Part shown: positions 1 through 5,866 of the stretch, piece by piece
Layout of the letters: each line of letters begins with the position of its first letter
Position numbering within the stretch: the stretch's first letter is position 1
Source of the DNA: DATKKM01 sp035542855
Lineage (GTDB): Bacteria > Chloroflexota > Dehalococcoidia > SM23-28-2 > RBG-16-64-32
Assembly: GCA_035542855.1 (NCBI GenBank)
Contig: DATKKM010000138.1
Span: forward strand, 1-12,801
DNA: 12,801 nt
Reading direction: 5' to 3'
Program-made: the position numbers and the translations under genes
Notes under the pieces: generated by a model
What the model was told of the DNA's origin: nothing
The model's database searches: none
The model's input: only the letters and a program-made list of their open reading frames with translations

Positions 1-264
1 CTGCACGAGCGCGGCGTGGACTACCGCGCGCAGGCGGCCATGGTGAAGCTCTTCAACACGGAGTTCGCCCAACGCCTGTATGAGACCGCGGTGGATCTGA
101 TGGGCTCCTACGGCGCGCTAATGGAAACCGACCTGCACGCGCCATACAGCGGCGCGACGGCGCACAACTTCCTCTCCGCCGTCCAGGACACCATCGGCGC
201 CGGGACCTCCGAGGTGCAGCGGGAGATCATCGCCCAGCGCGGGCTGGGCCTGCCGCGCGGATGA
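1..264 (+). CDS. Acyl-CoA dehydrogenase, C-terminal fragment (5' end outside window)
   Basis: This is the last 87 codons of an acyl-CoA dehydrogenase, the flavoenzyme that makes the alpha,beta double bond in acyl-CoA thioesters during beta-oxidation and related pathways. The frame is open from base 1, so the gene starts outside the window. The visible part is the C-terminal four-helix region: a helix with AAMVKLFNTEFAQRLYETA, then LMGSYGAL, and the family's closing signature AGTSEVQREIIAQRGLGLPR, which contributes to the FAD/dimer interface in known members. The catalytic glutamate lies in a variable place in these families and cannot be assigned here. The stop is TGA at 262-264, followed by a palindrome-rich gap facing a convergent gene. 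Family is secure; chain-length specificity is not readable. Confidence 0.93.
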   Translation: MHERGVDYRAQAAMVKLFNTEFAQRLYETAVDLMGSYGALMETDLHAPYSGATAHNFLSAVQDTIGAGTSEVQREIIAQRGLGLPRG

Positions 265-266
265 CC

Positions 267-329
267 CTCTCATCCTGAGAGCGAGCCACGGGGGTACCCC
301 CGGATTCTTCCCCTCCTGTTGGGGAGGGG
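267..329. repeat. Cluster of three short palindromes in a convergent intergenic gap
   Basis: The 77-bp gap between two convergent stop codons holds three inverted repeats in a row: CTCTCA/TGAGAG (267-272/276-281, 3-nt loop), the perfect 14-bp palindrome CGGGGGTACCCCCG (289-302), and CCCCTCC/GGAGGGG (310-316/323-329, 6-nt loop). None has a T-run, so they are not classic intrinsic terminators, though the last could slow polymerase in either direction. The arrangement resembles dispersed palindromic intergenic elements known in many bacterial genomes; only one copy is in this window, so that remains inference. Confidence 0.5.
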
Positions 330-341
330 TGGGGCGGGGCT

Positions 342-776
342 CTAGACCTCCAGCGCCCGCTTCAGCGTCTCCAGCGACGACTCCATGTTGTTCTGCACGA
401 CGCGCCCCATAACCAGCAGCGCGCCGATCGCGCCGATCGGGCCAAAGGGCGGCTTGTAGTCGTACGTCCAGGTCACGCGCGTGCCGCCCTCGTGGGGCCA
501 GAAGGTCATGCGCTCCGTGCCGGTCAGGTAGCCCTTGAAGTTGCGGGCCCAGACCGCGCCCGGCCGGTACTCCGTCCACTCGGACTCCAGCTTGTTCTTG
601 CGCGGCGTCACCTGGATCGTCGTGCGGTCCGTCGTGCCGGCGCTCTTGCCGTCTCCGCCGGTGACCAGCACCTCTTTCACGTGCACCGTCCACTCCGGCA
701 TCTTCAGCGGCTCAGCCGCCGCAAACACATGGTCGCGTGACGCGTCGATATCGATCGATGTCTTGATCTTCGGCAT
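342..776 (-). CDS. SRPBCC-family protein (START/polyketide-cyclase-like fold)
   Basis: A 144-residue single-domain protein of the SRPBCC superfamily, small helix-grip folds that bind hydrophobic ligands. It opens with KIKTSIDIDASRDHVFAAAEPLKMPEWT, the usual beta-strand plus first-helix pattern (family: I.a.pe.vw..l.d...w..W). It continues through alternating strands (TEYRPGAVWARNFKGYLTGTERMTF, GGTRVTWTYDYKPPFG) and ends in the long C-terminal helix that plugs the cavity (VVQNNMESSLETLKRALEV). The ATG at 774-776 has GGAGG five bases upstream. A possible promoter sits at 797-825. It is convergent with the acyl-CoA dehydrogenase gene and follows the secreted-protein pair on the same strand. The ligand is unknown; many family members are annotated as cyclase/dehydrase or polyketide cyclase without evidence, and I would not go beyond the fold. 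Confidence 0.85.
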   Translation of the reverse strand: MPKIKTSIDIDASRDHVFAAAEPLKMPEWTVHVKEVLVTGGDGKSAGTTDRTTIQVTPRKNKLESEWTEYRPGAVWARNFKGYLTGTERMTFWPHEGGTRVTWTYDYKPPFGPIGAIGALLVMGRVVQNNMESSLETLKRALEV

Positions 777-796
777 GCGTTCCTCCGCTACCCGGA

Positions 797-825
797 ACGT
801 TAATGTGGGCGCACGGTAGCGTCAA
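797..825 (-). promoter_or_regulatory. Possible promoter of the SRPBCC gene
   Basis: On the minus strand TTGACG (825-820, five of six matches to the -35 consensus) is separated by exactly 17 bases from TAACGT (802-797, three of six). The -35 and spacing are good, the -10 poor, so this is tentative. It lies 20 bases upstream of the start codon and would give the SRPBCC gene its own transcript apart from the AT-richer pair upstream. Confidence 0.35.
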
Positions 826-837
826 GGCGAGCGCGTG

Positions 838-1590
838 TCACGCGCCGCCCAGCCCGCTGGGCACGGGCACGCCCGTCGCCGTGGCGGGGGATGGCGTGGC
901 CGTTTCTGTCGGGAATGGCAGTTCGAACGGGGGCGTGCCTTCCGGCGTTGGCCACGGGCTTTCAGTCGGGATTGGAGTCTTCGTTGGTACGGGCTCACCA
1001 TCTGTATCGAACAGCACTCTGGCATCCGCGTCGAAGAGGTATGTCACCCCGCTTTGCGCTTCTAGCGACAAGATGTGTCCATCGGCGGACAGAATGTGTA
1101 TCGAGCCCACATCGTCGGCAGGCTCAGTAAAGCTCCATTCGCCAGCAACGAACCCTTCGTGAAGATCCCACATATCCACGGCGACTACGCCGCGGACAGG
1201 ATCATTCGCAAGGTGGCCGGTATGGACCCTCAAGTATCGGCCCTGTTCCTCATCAATCAGGGCATTCCAACTCGTTTCGTAAATGTACCCCTTGTCCTGA
1301 TTTTCGGTGGTCATGAAGATTCCGGTGGGAAGGGGAGCAAGCGTGTGGGCCGCACCAATCGGCTCCTTTGTTACACCGGGCGAAGGGGGGTTTGCCTCTG
1401 CACTCCTGCGGGCATTCTCGTCCGAATCAACAGCGAGTTGTTTCTCAGGTGGAAGTGACGGCAGCGTTGGTTCCGCGGGAGTCGGAGTCTGGGAGTGCAC
1501 GATTTGCGTTGTTACTCCAATCAAACCGAGTGTCAATGCCACTGCAAAGAGGATCAACCACGTGGGGATGTCTCGATGAATTATCTTCAT
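838..1590 (-). CDS. Hypothetical membrane-anchored exported protein with Pro/Thr-rich tail
   Basis: A 250-residue protein of unknown function. An uncleaved anchor or signal segment (WLILFAVALTLGLIGVTTQIV, residues 11-31) is followed by a Pro/Thr/Ser-rich linker (about 34-85) and a beta-rich domain (about 88-200). It ends in a Pro/Thr/Ser tail (about 200-250, PTKTPIPTESPWPTPEGTPP) of the sort that links or spans the envelope in Chloroflexota surface proteins. The domain reads like a repeated beta-sandwich pattern: LRVHTGHLANDPVRGVVAVDMW, then GSIHILSADGHILSLEAQSGVTYLFDADAR. I chose ATG 1590 over GTG 1599 because a purine-rich stretch (agagaagag) sits at a better distance. It starts 15 bases after the stop of the upstream secreted-protein gene, so the two are probably one operon. 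Base composition is lower in G+C than in flanking genes up to about position 1000. Export is well supported; the function is not. Confidence 0.75.
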   Translation of the reverse strand: MKIIHRDIPTWLILFAVALTLGLIGVTTQIVHSQTPTPAEPTLPSLPPEKQLAVDSDENARRSAEANPPSPGVTKEPIGAAHTLAPLPTGIFMTTENQDKGYIYETSWNALIDEEQGRYLRVHTGHLANDPVRGVVAVDMWDLHEGFVAGEWSFTEPADDVGSIHILSADGHILSLEAQSGVTYLFDADARVLFDTDGEPVPTKTPIPTESPWPTPEGTPPFELPFPTETATPSPATATGVPVPSGLGGA

Positions 1591-1605
1591 GGTCCACACT
1601 CTTCT

Positions 1606-3018
1606 CTAATTGTCCCATCCGATGTCGGTAGACCAATCTGGGTTCGACGCCGTCGAAATGTCCCCATTGAGAAGAACCCATAGTTGATGCCAGCTATTGT
1701 CTGGATAAGCATCTGCTCCGACACACTCAGGTCCATCTTTCTGCATACATGCCGTGTATTGTGAAACGGAGCCAATAAAATGCATGAGGCCCTGAGTTTT
1801 GCTTATTTCCTGCCATTGTCCGGCATTCATTCCATCCATGCGATAAATGTCTGGTAATGGCCAAGCGGAATCGATCGTATATGAGACATACCGTATGTTG
1901 CCCTGTGTCCATCCATTGTCACATGAACCAATGGAACTGGAAGGACATCCGTCGGCTGAACCGTAATTTACGAACCGCCATCGCCGGTCGTAAGGCCATT
2001 GAAGGTACTTGAAATTGTAGCCACCCACCCAATCAACGGCTGGACCAAAGGAACTCCAGTTCGGCTCAATATCCGACCCCGCCCAAACCGTCTCAAACGC
2101 TCTGTACGACGGTGGTACGTCTACCCAATCATTCAGGTCGCTAATCATATCCGCCCAAGCTTGAGCATGTCCGCCATTCGTATATCCGGATCCGAAAGGT
2201 TGCGCTGGACAATCGAGTGAATCGACGCAGTTGTTTGTGCCAACCACAACAGTGATGTGTTGTTCTTGAACATGGTAGGCGTTATAGGAATCAGCATACC
2301 CCCTAAGGAAGTCCCTGATGGCAAGCTCAACGTCGCCTATCGTCTCGAAAACTGGCGGATCGTGCCCAAGAAGATGTGCACCCCATTGTCCGGCCTCATA
2401 CCACGGCCTACCGAAATCCAAGATTACCAAATCGTCTTGGTGATGCATGTCTCCGATCGCGGTACCGAGTTGGCGCATTGCACATGGAAACCCTGGGCCA
2501 GAAAAACAGTATTCAGGGTTGCTGAGATACCGACTTGAACTGCCGACTGGTGCTTGGGCTAATGGTTCGGTGCAACGATGATTGAAGACTGGGGAATACT
2601 TCGAAACGTCAAGTACATTAATCTGGCCATCTTCGTTGAGGTCGATCCTCTGTGGCGCATAGTCTGGTGGGCCGACAACTTTGTTAAACCAAGGGGAGTA
2701 AACGCTGACATCGAGAACGTTTGCTCGCTGATCATCATTCATATCCATCGGCCACGCATCGGCGCCACTTTCATCATTTGCGGTAGAGGTGTCCGCACAC
2801 ATCACAAACTGCATTGTGCTAAGGTAATTGCTCTCACTTATGTCAGAGAATCCATCGCAGTCCCGATCGCTTGGAGAGGCAGGTGCAGACCAGGGCGTCG
2901 AGATTAGACCACACTGGGAGGAGGCCTCGGCTGGTGTAGCCTGGAACGCAACCAGACATACAAAGCCTAGCGCTACGACTTCGACTGCCGCGCGCGGCGC
3001 TGTGAGCCGCTGTCCCAT
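1606..3018 (-). CDS. Secreted protein with dockerin-like EF-hand repeats and a glycosidase-like C-terminal domain
   Basis: A 470-residue exported protein. Residues 1-32 form a signal peptide (VVALGFVCLVAFQATPAEA). Residues 51-62 (DRDCDGFSDISE) look like a thrombospondin-3/EF-hand calcium loop. Two dockerin-type loops follow, DMNDDQRANVLDVSVYSP (92-109) and DLNEDGQINVLDVSKYSP (126-143), with acidic residues at the usual Ca2+ positions. The remainder (about 190-470) resembles a family of secreted proteins of uncertain function with a TIM-barrel look: a strand LVILDFGRP (197-205), HITVVVGTNN (254-263), VWAGSDIEPNW (311-321), NYGSADGCP (351-359), PDIYRMDGMNAGQW (389-402). Paired cysteines fit an extracellular location. 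ATG 3018 has GAGGGGG six bases upstream. The gene is AT-rich for this genome (28 G/C in the 60 bases at 1681-1740, against 44 at 11281-11340). Enzymatic activity and substrate are inference only. Confidence 0.8.
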   Translation of the reverse strand: MGQRLTAPRAAVEVVALGFVCLVAFQATPAEASSQCGLISTPWSAPASPSDRDCDGFSDISESNYLSTMQFVMCADTSTANDESGADAWPMDMNDDQRANVLDVSVYSPWFNKVVGPPDYAPQRIDLNEDGQINVLDVSKYSPVFNHRCTEPLAQAPVGSSSRYLSNPEYCFSGPGFPCAMRQLGTAIGDMHHQDDLVILDFGRPWYEAGQWGAHLLGHDPPVFETIGDVELAIRDFLRGYADSYNAYHVQEQHITVVVGTNNCVDSLDCPAQPFGSGYTNGGHAQAWADMISDLNDWVDVPPSYRAFETVWAGSDIEPNWSSFGPAVDWVGGYNFKYLQWPYDRRWRFVNYGSADGCPSSSIGSCDNGWTQGNIRYVSYTIDSAWPLPDIYRMDGMNAGQWQEISKTQGLMHFIGSVSQYTACMQKDGPECVGADAYPDNSWHQLWVLLNGDISTASNPDWSTDIGWDN

Positions 3019-3071
3019 ATTTGCCCCCTCGATGCCGGCTGCCGCCGCGTCTAACTCAGACTACCACCGCT

Positions 3072-3107
3072 GTTATAGTGCCCCCCCCCCCCCGGCGCGC
3101 CCGTCAA
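3072..3107 (-). promoter_or_regulatory. Promoter with a 13-G homopolymer spacer, upstream of the secreted-protein pair
   Basis: On the minus strand TTGACG (3107-3102, five of six) lies upstream of TATAAC (3077-3072, five of six), about 55 bases before the start codon. The spacer is 24 bases (3101-3078), seven more than optimal, and includes an unbroken run of 13 G (3093-3081). Loss of six or seven G would restore a 17-18 base spacer. Promoter assignment is by eye, and a homopolymer of this length may be miscounted in the assembly. Confidence 0.5.
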
Positions 3108-3125
3108 CCCTGCTCACGTAAACAC

Positions 3126-3153
3126 TTGCAGTCTCTCCACCCGCCCCTATAAT
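3126..3153 (+). promoter_or_regulatory. Promoter of tRNA-Gly
   Basis: A perfect TATAAT (3148-3153) with TTGCAG (3126-3131) 16 bases upstream, ending 13 bases before the mature tRNA. It points away from the G-tract promoter, so the 148-bp gap 3019-3166 carries back-to-back promoters. Confidence 0.7.
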
Positions 3154-3166
3154 CTGAGGAGAGCGA

Positions 3167-3241
3167 GCGGAAGTGGCTCAGTGGTAGAGCATCGCCTTGC
3201 CAAGGCGAGGGTCGCGGGTTCGAATCCCGTCTTCCGCTCCA
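3167..3241 (+). tRNA. tRNA-Gly (anticodon GCC)
   Basis: A full cloverleaf is visible. The 7-bp acceptor stem gcggaag/cttccgc is at 3167-3173 and 3231-3237. The D arm is gctc/gagc (3176-3190). The anticodon stem tcgcc/ggcga (3192-3196/3204-3208) encloses loop ttgccaa with anticodon GCC at 3199-3201. The T arm is gcggg-ttcgaat-cccgt (3214-3230, one G-T pair). Discriminator T3238 is followed by an encoded CCA (3239-3241). A T6 run (3243-3248) follows and may help end the transcript. No duplicate of the tRNA 3' end was found within the window that would mark an integrated element. Confidence 0.97.
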
Positions 3242-3266
3242 CTTTTTTGCCCAGCGAACGCCGACC

Positions 3267-4193
3267 CTACGGCAGGTTCACAAACGCGTCGAAGGCGTCC
3301 GCCTTGATCGCCTGCACCTGGTCCAGCACGATCACCACCACGTTGCGGTTGTACCATCCGTAGCTCCCGCCCGGGATGCTCCGCCCCTCCAGCGGCGTGA
3401 CCGTGTCCGTCAGGTCGAAGTCGTGGTACGGCGCGGAGGGGTCGTCGTAGAAGAGCACCGCCAGGTGCATCTCCTCGCCCCCGCGCGATAGCGTCACGGT
3501 GACCGGTGTCGTCTCCGTGCCCGTCACGTCCGTGTTCACCTCGGTCGCCGTGGCCACGATCCCCTTCGCCTGCCACGCCGCCTGCAGCGAGTCGAACGAC
3601 ACCGGCGATCCCTGCAGCGCATCGGTCAACCCTTCCGGCGTCGGCGCCAGTGTGGGACTCGGCGTCAGCGTGTTGCCCGCGGTGTCGGTGGGCGCCGGAG
3701 TCTCGCTGGCCCCCGGCGATTGCGTCACACTGGCGCTCGGGGAGGCGCTGCCGCCGCCCGCCGCGTCGCTGATCAGCCCGACCGCCAGGTACACGCCGAT
3801 GCCACCGGCAACCAGCAGAGCGAGCACGGAGAACGCGGTGAGGCCGGTCTGCGTCAGCGGGCCGGGGCCGCGTTTCCGCTTCGGGGGCACAGGGTAGCGC
3901 ATGCCAATGGCGGCGGGCCGGCGGCGGATCTTCGTCTTTGATGGCGGTGGCGGCGCTTCGGGCTCCTCCGGGCGCACAACCCCGCCCAGCTCCGCGAACT
4001 TGCGGCGGTCGGCGTCCGCCTGCGGCATCATCCCCAGGTGCTCGAACACCTCGGCGCGATTCTGGTAAGACTCCGCCAGGCGCGGGTCCAGGCGGATCGC
4101 CTCGTTCAAGACGTCCAGCGCCTCTCGCCAGCGCTTGCGCGATATGAGTTGTCGCGCGGCGCCGTTCCGTAGCTCTGCGGGTGTTTGGTTCAC
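3267..4193 (-). CDS. TPR-containing single-pass membrane protein with extracytoplasmic domain
   Basis: A 308-residue protein of unknown function. Residues about 5-68 form roughly two tetratricopeptide repeats (RWREALDVLNEAIRLDPRLA then ESYQNRAEVFEHLGMMPQAD), which usually bind proteins. A basic, Pro-rich stretch (RRRPAAIGMRYPVPPKRKR) precedes one membrane helix (about 116-140). A Ser/Thr/Pro/Ala linker (about 148-190, ending TLTPSPTLAPTPEG) leads to a C-terminal globular domain of about 115 residues (QAAWQAKGIVATATEV, LAVLFYDDPSAPYHDF, GWYNRNVVVIVLDQVQ) that I do not recognise. The topology is cytoplasmic TPR, outside domain. The frame is open back to a TTG at 4244, but GTG 4193 has AGGGG ten bases upstream while the TTG has nothing, so I use GTG. 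It converges on tRNA-Gly with 25 bases between. Confidence 0.75.
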   Translation of the reverse strand: MNQTPAELRNGAARQLISRKRWREALDVLNEAIRLDPRLAESYQNRAEVFEHLGMMPQADADRRKFAELGGVVRPEEPEAPPPPSKTKIRRRPAAIGMRYPVPPKRKRGPGPLTQTGLTAFSVLALLVAGGIGVYLAVGLISDAAGGGSASPSASVTQSPGASETPAPTDTAGNTLTPSPTLAPTPEGLTDALQGSPVSFDSLQAAWQAKGIVATATEVNTDVTGTETTPVTVTLSRGGEEMHLAVLFYDDPSAPYHDFDLTDTVTPLEGRSIPGGSYGWYNRNVVVIVLDQVQAIKADAFDAFVNLP

Positions 4194-4268
4194 GGTGCGG
4201 TGTCCCCTCGTAGCGGCTAAGAACAAGGTAGCGTCAACCGGCAAAGTTGCGCAAATTATGATGTCGCT

Positions 4269-4287
4269 CCCTGCAAACGCCGCAGGG
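4269..4287 (-). terminator. Weak hairpin between apbE and the TPR gene
   Basis: CCCTGC (4269-4274) and GCAGGG (4282-4287) form a 6-bp stem with a 7-nt loop, 25 bases downstream of the ApbE stop codon. There is no T-run, so termination would be partial at best. The 118-bp gap holds nothing else firm; TTGACG at 4237-4232 on the minus strand is a possible -35 without a convincing -10. Confidence 0.3.
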
Positions 4288-4311
4288 CCGCCGAAAGTTC
4301 CGCCCCAGCGG

Positions 4312-5220
4312 CTACGCCAGCTCGAAGTCGCCGGCGCCGCGCAGCACAGTGGACGCGCCTGCCGTGTCGATCAGCACCGCCGACAGCCCCTCGCGAGCGA
4401 TCTTCTCCATCGCTGCGCGCCTGCCGAGGAGGAGCAGCACCTTCGCCTGCACTTCAGCCTCCACCGTCGTCCTCGCGACGACGGTTACCGACGCAAGGTC
4501 GGATTCGCTCGGCCGCCCCGTGCGTGGGTCGATCAGGTGGTGCCCCACCTGCCCGTCCGTCGTCAGCCAGCGCCGCCGCATCGTCGTCGAAGTCGCCACC
4601 GCGCGATCGCGCACCCGCAGCACCAGTTGATCGGCGCCGCGCGCGTACGGGTCTTCGACCCCGATGAGCCAGCCTTCGCCCTCCGGCCCATCGCCGTTCC
4701 CCAGCATGTCCCCGCCCGCGTTCAGCAGCCACGGCTCGCAGCCCCTCAGCAGGCGCGCCGCGCGGTCCACCGTCCAACCCTTGGCGTACCCCCCGAGGTC
4801 GATGCCAACGCCCTCCGGCAGCGTGATCGCCTCGTCCGTTATGTCGATCTCGTCCTTGCCCCGCGTCGCGACGGCGTCCCCAGCCTCGACGTCGGGGCCA
4901 AGCGTCTCGAACGACTCGCGGTAGCCCGCAGCCTGGACGTTGCGGAGGACGGTCGGGTCGAAGAGGCCGTCGCTTTCGCGCGCAGCCGCCCACGCCCCGC
5001 GCAGCACCTCCCGCAGCATCGGCGACGCGAGGAACGGCCGTCCCCCTGACGCGTTCAGCATCGAAAGCTCGCTGGCCGGCCGGAAGCGGCTCAGGCGCGA
5101 CTCCACCTCCTCGAACCAGTTCCTGACCGAGTCCACGGTCGCGCCATCGAGGTCCCTTGCGGACATCAGCTCGATGTCCGTCCCCATCGCCCGGAAACCG
5201 GCGCGCGTCAGCGTCTTCAT
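4312..5220 (-). CDS. apbE: FAD:protein FMN transferase (ApbE family)
   Basis: A 302-residue ApbE-family protein. Characterised members move FMN from FAD onto a threonine of a target flavoprotein using Mg2+, generally outside the membrane. Family motifs appear in order: AMGTDIEL (11-18), VESRLSRFRPASELSMLN (39-56), DGLFDPTV (84-91), GIDLGGYAKGWTVDRA (139-154), LLNAGGDM (165-172), HHLIDPRTGRP (227-237). Length is normal for the core enzyme. The C-terminal metal-site segment reads AEVQAKVLLLLG (255-266) where classic members have ADALATALFVLG-like sequence, so the usual Asp and Thr ligands are Glu and Lys. No signal peptide or lipobox is visible, so this copy looks cytoplasmic. ATG 5220 is preferred; an in-frame GTG at 5223 is the alternative, and neither has a clear Shine-Dalgarno. 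No NqrB/RnfG-type substrate gene is in the window. Confidence 0.88.
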   Translation of the reverse strand: MKTLTRAGFRAMGTDIELMSARDLDGATVDSVRNWFEEVESRLSRFRPASELSMLNASGGRPFLASPMLREVLRGAWAAARESDGLFDPTVLRNVQAAGYRESFETLGPDVEAGDAVATRGKDEIDITDEAITLPEGVGIDLGGYAKGWTVDRAARLLRGCEPWLLNAGGDMLGNGDGPEGEGWLIGVEDPYARGADQLVLRVRDRAVATSTTMRRRWLTTDGQVGHHLIDPRTGRPSESDLASVTVVARTTVEAEVQAKVLLLLGRRAAMEKIAREGLSAVLIDTAGASTVLRGAGDFELA

Positions 5221-5272
5221 CACTGACAGGCTACGGGCGCGACATTAACGCAGGATTGGCGCGCCAGGCACG

Positions 5273-5303
5273 AAAAAGCGGGCGTCGATGTGACGCCCGC
5301 TTT
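5273..5303 (-). terminator. Strong intrinsic terminator of the zinc-ribbon gene
   Basis: A perfect 12-bp stem (5275-5286 with 5292-5303; AAAGCGGGCGTC) with a 5-nt loop. On the minus strand the GC-rich stem runs directly into TTTTT (5277-5273). It lies 27 bases downstream of the zinc-ribbon gene's stop and would separate that gene from apbE. Confidence 0.88.
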
Positions 5304-5330
5304 CGGTTCGCTATTCGGTTGGAGAGGCTG

Positions 5331-5678
5331 TTACCAGCCGCCTGAGCGCGCCGGCCGCACCTTGTTGAAGCAGTCGCTGCAGTAGACCGGGCGGTCCTGC
5401 CGCGGCTGGAAGGGCAGCTGCGCCTCGTTGCCGCAGTTGTCGCACGTCGCCGTGTACATCTGGCGCGGGGCCCGGCTGTAACCACCACCACCGCCGCCGC
5501 CGTACGAACCACCGCCGTAGCCGCCACCACCGCCGCCCGCGCGCCGCGCTGCGCGGCAGTTCGGGCAACGCTTGGGGTCCTGGTATCCCTTCTTCGCGTG
5601 AAATTCCTGATCGTCGGCAGTAAACGTGAACTCTGAACCGCACTCCGCGCAGGTCAGCGTTCGATCCGCGTAAGCCAC
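5331..5678 (-). CDS. Double zinc-ribbon protein, zf-trcl plus CxxC-x17-CxxC domains
   Basis: A 115-residue protein with two zinc-binding modules joined by a Gly/Tyr/Ser-rich linker. The N-terminal module (residues 6-45: DRTLTCAECGSEFTF, ending RCPNCRAARRA) matches the 'probable zinc-ribbon' family, with ligands C10, C13, C38 and C41. The linker (about 48-68) is almost all glycine. The C-terminal module has CDNC and CSDC exactly 17 residues apart (C79, C82, C100, C103) around LPFQPRQDRPVY, the CxxC-x17-CxxC family. The start is GTG 5678 because AAAGGAGG lies eight bases upstream; the open frame continues to 5780 but that part is leader. Such proteins are common in Chloroflexota and other bacteria; the role is unproven, with nucleic-acid or protein binding a reasonable guess. 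The gene has its own terminator and probably its own promoter, making it a single-gene unit. Confidence 0.85.
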   Translation of the reverse strand: MAYADRTLTCAECGSEFTFTADDQEFHAKKGYQDPKRCPNCRAARRAGGGGGGYGGGSYGGGGGGGYSRAPRQMYTATCDNCGNEAQLPFQPRQDRPVYCSDCFNKVRPARSGGW

Positions 5679-5686
5679 TCGATGGT

Positions 5687-5694
5687 CCTCCTTT
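5687..5694 (-). promoter_or_regulatory. Shine-Dalgarno that fixes the GTG start of the zinc-ribbon gene
   Basis: AAAGGAGG on the minus strand, eight bases before GTG 5678. It rules out the longer reading of this frame from 5780. Confidence 0.85.
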
Positions 5695-5768
5695 GTCTGG
5701 GTTATCGTCCGGTCATCGAGCAGGTTCGCGTGGCTGGCGAGTAGGGCCGATGCGAGGACTTTAACCGC

Positions 5769-5787
5769 CTGCGGGCTCATCCCGCAG
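5769..5787 (-). promoter_or_regulatory. Hairpin in the leader of the zinc-ribbon gene
   Basis: CTGCGGG (5769-5775) and CCCGCAG (5781-5787) form a 7-bp stem with a 5-nt loop, about 90 bases upstream of the GTG start. No T-run follows on either strand. It lies in the 188-bp gap between the zinc-ribbon start and the thioredoxin-fold gene's stop. A weak promoter-like pair on the minus strand (TTGTCG, 17 bases, TACCAT, about 5834-5806) lies just upstream. It could be leader structure or chance. Confidence 0.35.
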
Positions 5788-5866
5788 ACCTATTCCGTTT
5801 CGCCCATGGTAACAGCGGTCGGCAACCCCGACAACTGACTTCCGGCGCTCGCAACAAAATCGCAAC

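Noticed and set aside
838..3241. Genomic island integrated at tRNA-Gly
   Set aside because: The AT-richer block lies on the 5' side of the tRNA, and no copy of the tRNA 3' end, integrase or flanking repeat is visible in the window.
4135..5049. 304-codon open frame on the plus strand
   Set aside because: It is antisense to apbE, with a low-complexity Arg/Pro/His translation, while apbE carries every family motif.
5461..5535. Tandem CCG/CCA-type repeats resembling a microsatellite
   Set aside because: They are the codons of the Gly/Tyr/Ser linker of the zinc-ribbon protein; the frame is uninterrupted and the repeat is explained by the protein.
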